Below are positions 62,379 to 64,000 of a stretch of DNA of 64,000 bases, piece after piece; positions within the stretch are counted from its first letter, which is position 1; each line of letters starts with the position of its first letter. The stretch is taken from NCBI RefSeq assembly GCF_900155425.1, contig NZ_LT700190.1, positions 847,401-911,400 on the forward strand, read 5' to 3'. Both the position numbers and the translations under genes were made by a program. This DNA is from Parabacteroides massiliensis. GTDB taxonomy: Bacteria > Bacteroidota > Bacteroidia > Bacteroidales > Tannerellaceae. The notes beneath the pieces are model-generated. The model made no database searches. It had not been told where the DNA came from and saw only the letters and a program-made list of their open reading frames with translations.

Positions 62379-63483
62379 ATTTGTTTTGTAAAATACTATT
62401 TTTTTTGAATGTGATAATATGTTTTTTTATTGTTTCATCAAAACTTTGTTCATTGTGAAATCGGATTACAATTGGCAGATAATATAAAGATTTCTTCCAA
62501 CTTTCAGGGACAAAAGGATTGCTTTTTAAACGTGCAGCATCCTTTTCTGTTACCAGAATCAATTTCCTTTGTGAAGTCATTTTTTTGAATGTCATATCCA
62601 TTTTCTTGAAATCCGATTTACTAAACGTATGATGATCAGGAAAAATGATCGGCAATACTTTGTTTGAATATTTTTCTGCCTCCCGAATGAATGGAGTGGG
62701 GGCTGCGATACCCGATATCAATAGGATATCTTCTTCTTTCTCCATAACTATAGGATTTGAAGGATAAGCTTCCGATGGAAATACGGGTTTGATTTTCCCA
62801 TAAACGATACTGGAAAAAAAGAGTAACTGATGTGCCCGTAATTTCATGTTCTCTTCAATAATACGAAAATCAATCGGTTTCATTTCTTCGTCGCATTTAG
62901 TAACGATCACAATATCCGTTCGGTTGATATTGCTTATCTGTTCACGCAAATGCCCCGTAGGTATTAATTTATCATGATAAAACAGGCGATGATAGTCAGT
63001 CAATACGATTGAAAGAGAAGGGTGAACATACCGATGTTGATATGCATCGTCCAACAGTATAACTTCGGGTCTTTCTGTTTCAGGCAGTGATAAAAGGGTT
63101 TGAATACCTCGACGGCGATTAGCGTCGACAGCGACAAGTATATCCGAAAATTTGTTTTTCATTTGAAAAGGTTCATCTCCAATATCCAAGCTGGTGCTTT
63201 CCGAATTGGCAAGAATAAACCCCGATGTTTTTCTTTTGTATCCACGGCTTAATACTGCAATGCGATATCTGTCTTTCAATAAACGAATGAGATATTCCGT
63301 ATGGGGAGTTTTACCCGTTCCTCCTGCAGATAAGTTTCCAATGCAAATCACAGGAATAGAGTATTGCTCGGAATGTAATACATCCCAATCAAAAAGCCGA
63401 TTTCGTAACCAGACCCCAATTCCATATAGAAAGGAAAGAGGACTCAGGAAGGTGTTGAGTTTTATTTTGTTGTTTTTTTGCAT
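62371..63483 (-). CDS. lpxK: Tetraacyldisaccharide 4'-kinase
   Basis: The 370-residue protein matches LpxK: PVICIGNLSAGGTGKTPHTEYLIRLL (P-loop), IAVLSRGYKRKTSGF, GDEPFQMKNKF, RRRGIQTLL and LLDDAYQHRYVHPSLSIVLTDYHRLF. It adds the 4'-phosphate to the lipid A precursor at the inner membrane. Its gene comes first in a two-gene transcript with thiL; pairing lpxK with thiL occurs in other Bacteroidetes. Length is typical. Confidence 0.95.
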   Translation of the reverse strand: MQKNNKIKLNTFLSPLSFLYGIGVWLRNRLFDWDVLHSEQYSIPVICIGNLSAGGTGKTPHTEYLIRLLKDRYRIAVLSRGYKRKTSGFILANSESTSLDIGDEPFQMKNKFSDILVAVDANRRRGIQTLLSLPETERPEVILLDDAYQHRYVHPSLSIVLTDYHRLFYHDKLIPTGHLREQISNINRTDIVIVTKCDEEMKPIDFRIIEENMKLRAHQLLFFSSIVYGKIKPVFPSEAYPSNPIVMEKEEDILLISGIAAPTPFIREAEKYSNKVLPIIFPDHHTFSKSDFKKMDMTFKKMTSQRKLILVTEKDAARLKSNPFVPESWKKSLYYLPIVIRFHNEQSFDETIKKHIITFKKNSILQNKYE

Positions 63484-63502
63484 GTATCTTCTTATCTGCC
63501 GA

Positions 63503-63510
63503 CAAATATA
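63503..63510 (-). promoter_or_regulatory. -7 box (TATATTTG) for lpxK-thiL
   Basis: On the minus strand an exact TAnnTTTG match, 19 bp before the ATG at 63483. Confidence 0.6.
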
Positions 63511-63728
63511 GTTAACTTATTGATGGTTGTCAGCTTTTTATTTGTTTATTTCAAAAAGAAGCTATATCAGAATCTCTGTTAAAGAGGAAATTCGTATTTA
63601 TTCTGAAGCGTTTTTAAGTTTGGAGTATATATCTTCAATTCGTTTTCGGATCAAAAAACATCTCTTATGCGTACCATATAATACAATAGTAGAGTTGAAA
63701 AAAAGATCAGAAAAAAGTTCTCAAAAAA

Positions 63729-63760
63729 TTTGTTTGAATTCATAGAAAGCTCTACATTTG
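63729..63760 (+). promoter_or_regulatory. rRNA operon promoter P1
   Basis: TTTG (63729-63732), 20-bp spacer, TACATTTG (63753-63760): a full Bacteroidetes promoter. The 517-bp stretch 63484-64000 holds the lpxK promoter, these two rrn promoters and the rRNA leader, and no credible gene. Confidence 0.75.
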
Positions 63761-63904
63761 CACCCGCATTCGAGCGAGAGTGGCGAAGATCGACGTAATG
63801 GAGAAGAGGTAACCCGGGAGAGGGGATGAGGTTAGCGAGGCTAAGCGAGATGTCCGACCGTCCGGTGGCTTTGAAAAAACTTTTCAAATTTTCTTTCGAA
63901 AAAA

Positions 63905-63935
63905 TTTGGCGGTTAAAAAAAAGTCCTTACCTTTG
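63905..63935 (+). promoter_or_regulatory. rRNA operon promoter P2
   Basis: TTTG (63905-63908), 19-bp spacer, TACCTTTG (63928-63935). The GC-rich segment 63762-63880 between P1 and P2 would be part of the P1 leader. Confidence 0.8.
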
Positions 63936-63962
63936 CAGCCGCAATCGAAACGATAGCGACAA

Positions 63963-63973
63963 GTTCTTTGAAA
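63963..63973 (+). promoter_or_regulatory. boxA-like antitermination element in rRNA leader
   Basis: GTTCTTTGAAA resembles the boxA element of rRNA leaders, and the sequence after it to the window edge (AACAAGTAGTACAAG) resembles the leader just before 16S genes in Bacteroidales. The 16S gene itself is outside the window. Confidence 0.65.
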
Positions 63974-64000
63974 GATTTACATATCAACAAGTAGTACAAG

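Noticed and set aside
63651..63887. Minus-strand frame of 78 codons in the rRNA leader
   Set aside because: It crosses the P1 promoter and the GC-rich leader; such frames near rRNA operons are common false genes.
1..64000. CRISPR arrays, insertion sequences, prophage or conjugative genes
   Set aside because: I saw no regularly spaced repeats with unique spacers, no transposase or integrase, and no phage or transfer proteins.

Overview
The window reads as chromosomal DNA of a gut Bacteroidales bacterium, most likely Bacteroides or Parabacteroides. The reasons are three SusC/SusD pairs, hybrid two-component regulators fused to AraC domains, an ECF sigma/FecR anti-sigma pair, many lipoproteins with acidic residues after the lipidated cysteine, and repeated -7 boxes of the Bacteroidetes type TAnnTTTG. 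The species cannot be fixed from the sequence alone.

Layout. (1) 1-5.7 kb, minus strand: two tandem GLUG-repeat surface lipoproteins; the first runs off the left edge and the second carries a roughly 230-residue helical, membrane-like insertion inside its beta-solenoid. (2) 5.9-9.4 kb: a divergent pair, a secreted nitroreductase-like protein and a TonB-type outer-membrane receptor without a SusD partner. (3) 9.4-31.5 kb: a polysaccharide utilisation locus (PUL) with a GH2 hydrolase, a deletion-riddled sulfatase remnant, two divergent SusC/SusD pairs, a heparinase II/III-type lyase, a GH88 unsaturated glucuronyl hydrolase, a phosphodiesterase/phosphatase-fold protein and a hybrid two-component system (HTCS). 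The gene set points to a uronic-acid polymer such as a glycosaminoglycan, perhaps poorly sulfated. (4) 31.5-38.6 kb: housekeeping and transport genes: FecCD permease plus ATPase, MATE exporter, a DUF4251-like protein, a GroES-like protein and the NfnA/NfnB-type flavoprotein pair. (5) 38.7-50.1 kb: a TPR histidine kinase and its LuxR-type regulator, a second hybrid kinase/AraC protein, then an unknown secreted protein, a parallel beta-helix protein, a TMEM43-family membrane protein and a 5'-nucleotidase-family protein. (6) 50.3-60.3 kb, minus strand: a second PUL with ECF sigma, FecR anti-sigma, a SusC with an STN domain, SusD, a GH116 glycosidase and an RbsD/FucU-like lipoprotein. (7) 60.3-64 kb: a repeat-rich 0.9 kb intergenic stretch, tRNA-Phe, thiL and lpxK, and two tandem promoters with the leader of an rRNA operon whose 16S gene lies beyond the right edge.

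How it works together. In the first PUL the two surface complexes would import oligosaccharides released by the lyase; GH88 and GH2 would finish degradation, and the HTCS would sense a product. A bipartite direct repeat (TTGGAMAA and a degenerate second copy 22 bp away) lies at exactly the same distance from the -7 box at three promoters of this PUL, which makes it the best candidate for the HTCS operator. In the second PUL the STN domain of SusC, FecR and the sigma factor form a trans-envelope signalling chain. A consensus promoter and an intrinsic terminator on the opposite strand of the susC leader predict a short antisense RNA like the DonS type. Strong hairpins directly after two susD genes probably set a high SusCD to enzyme ratio.
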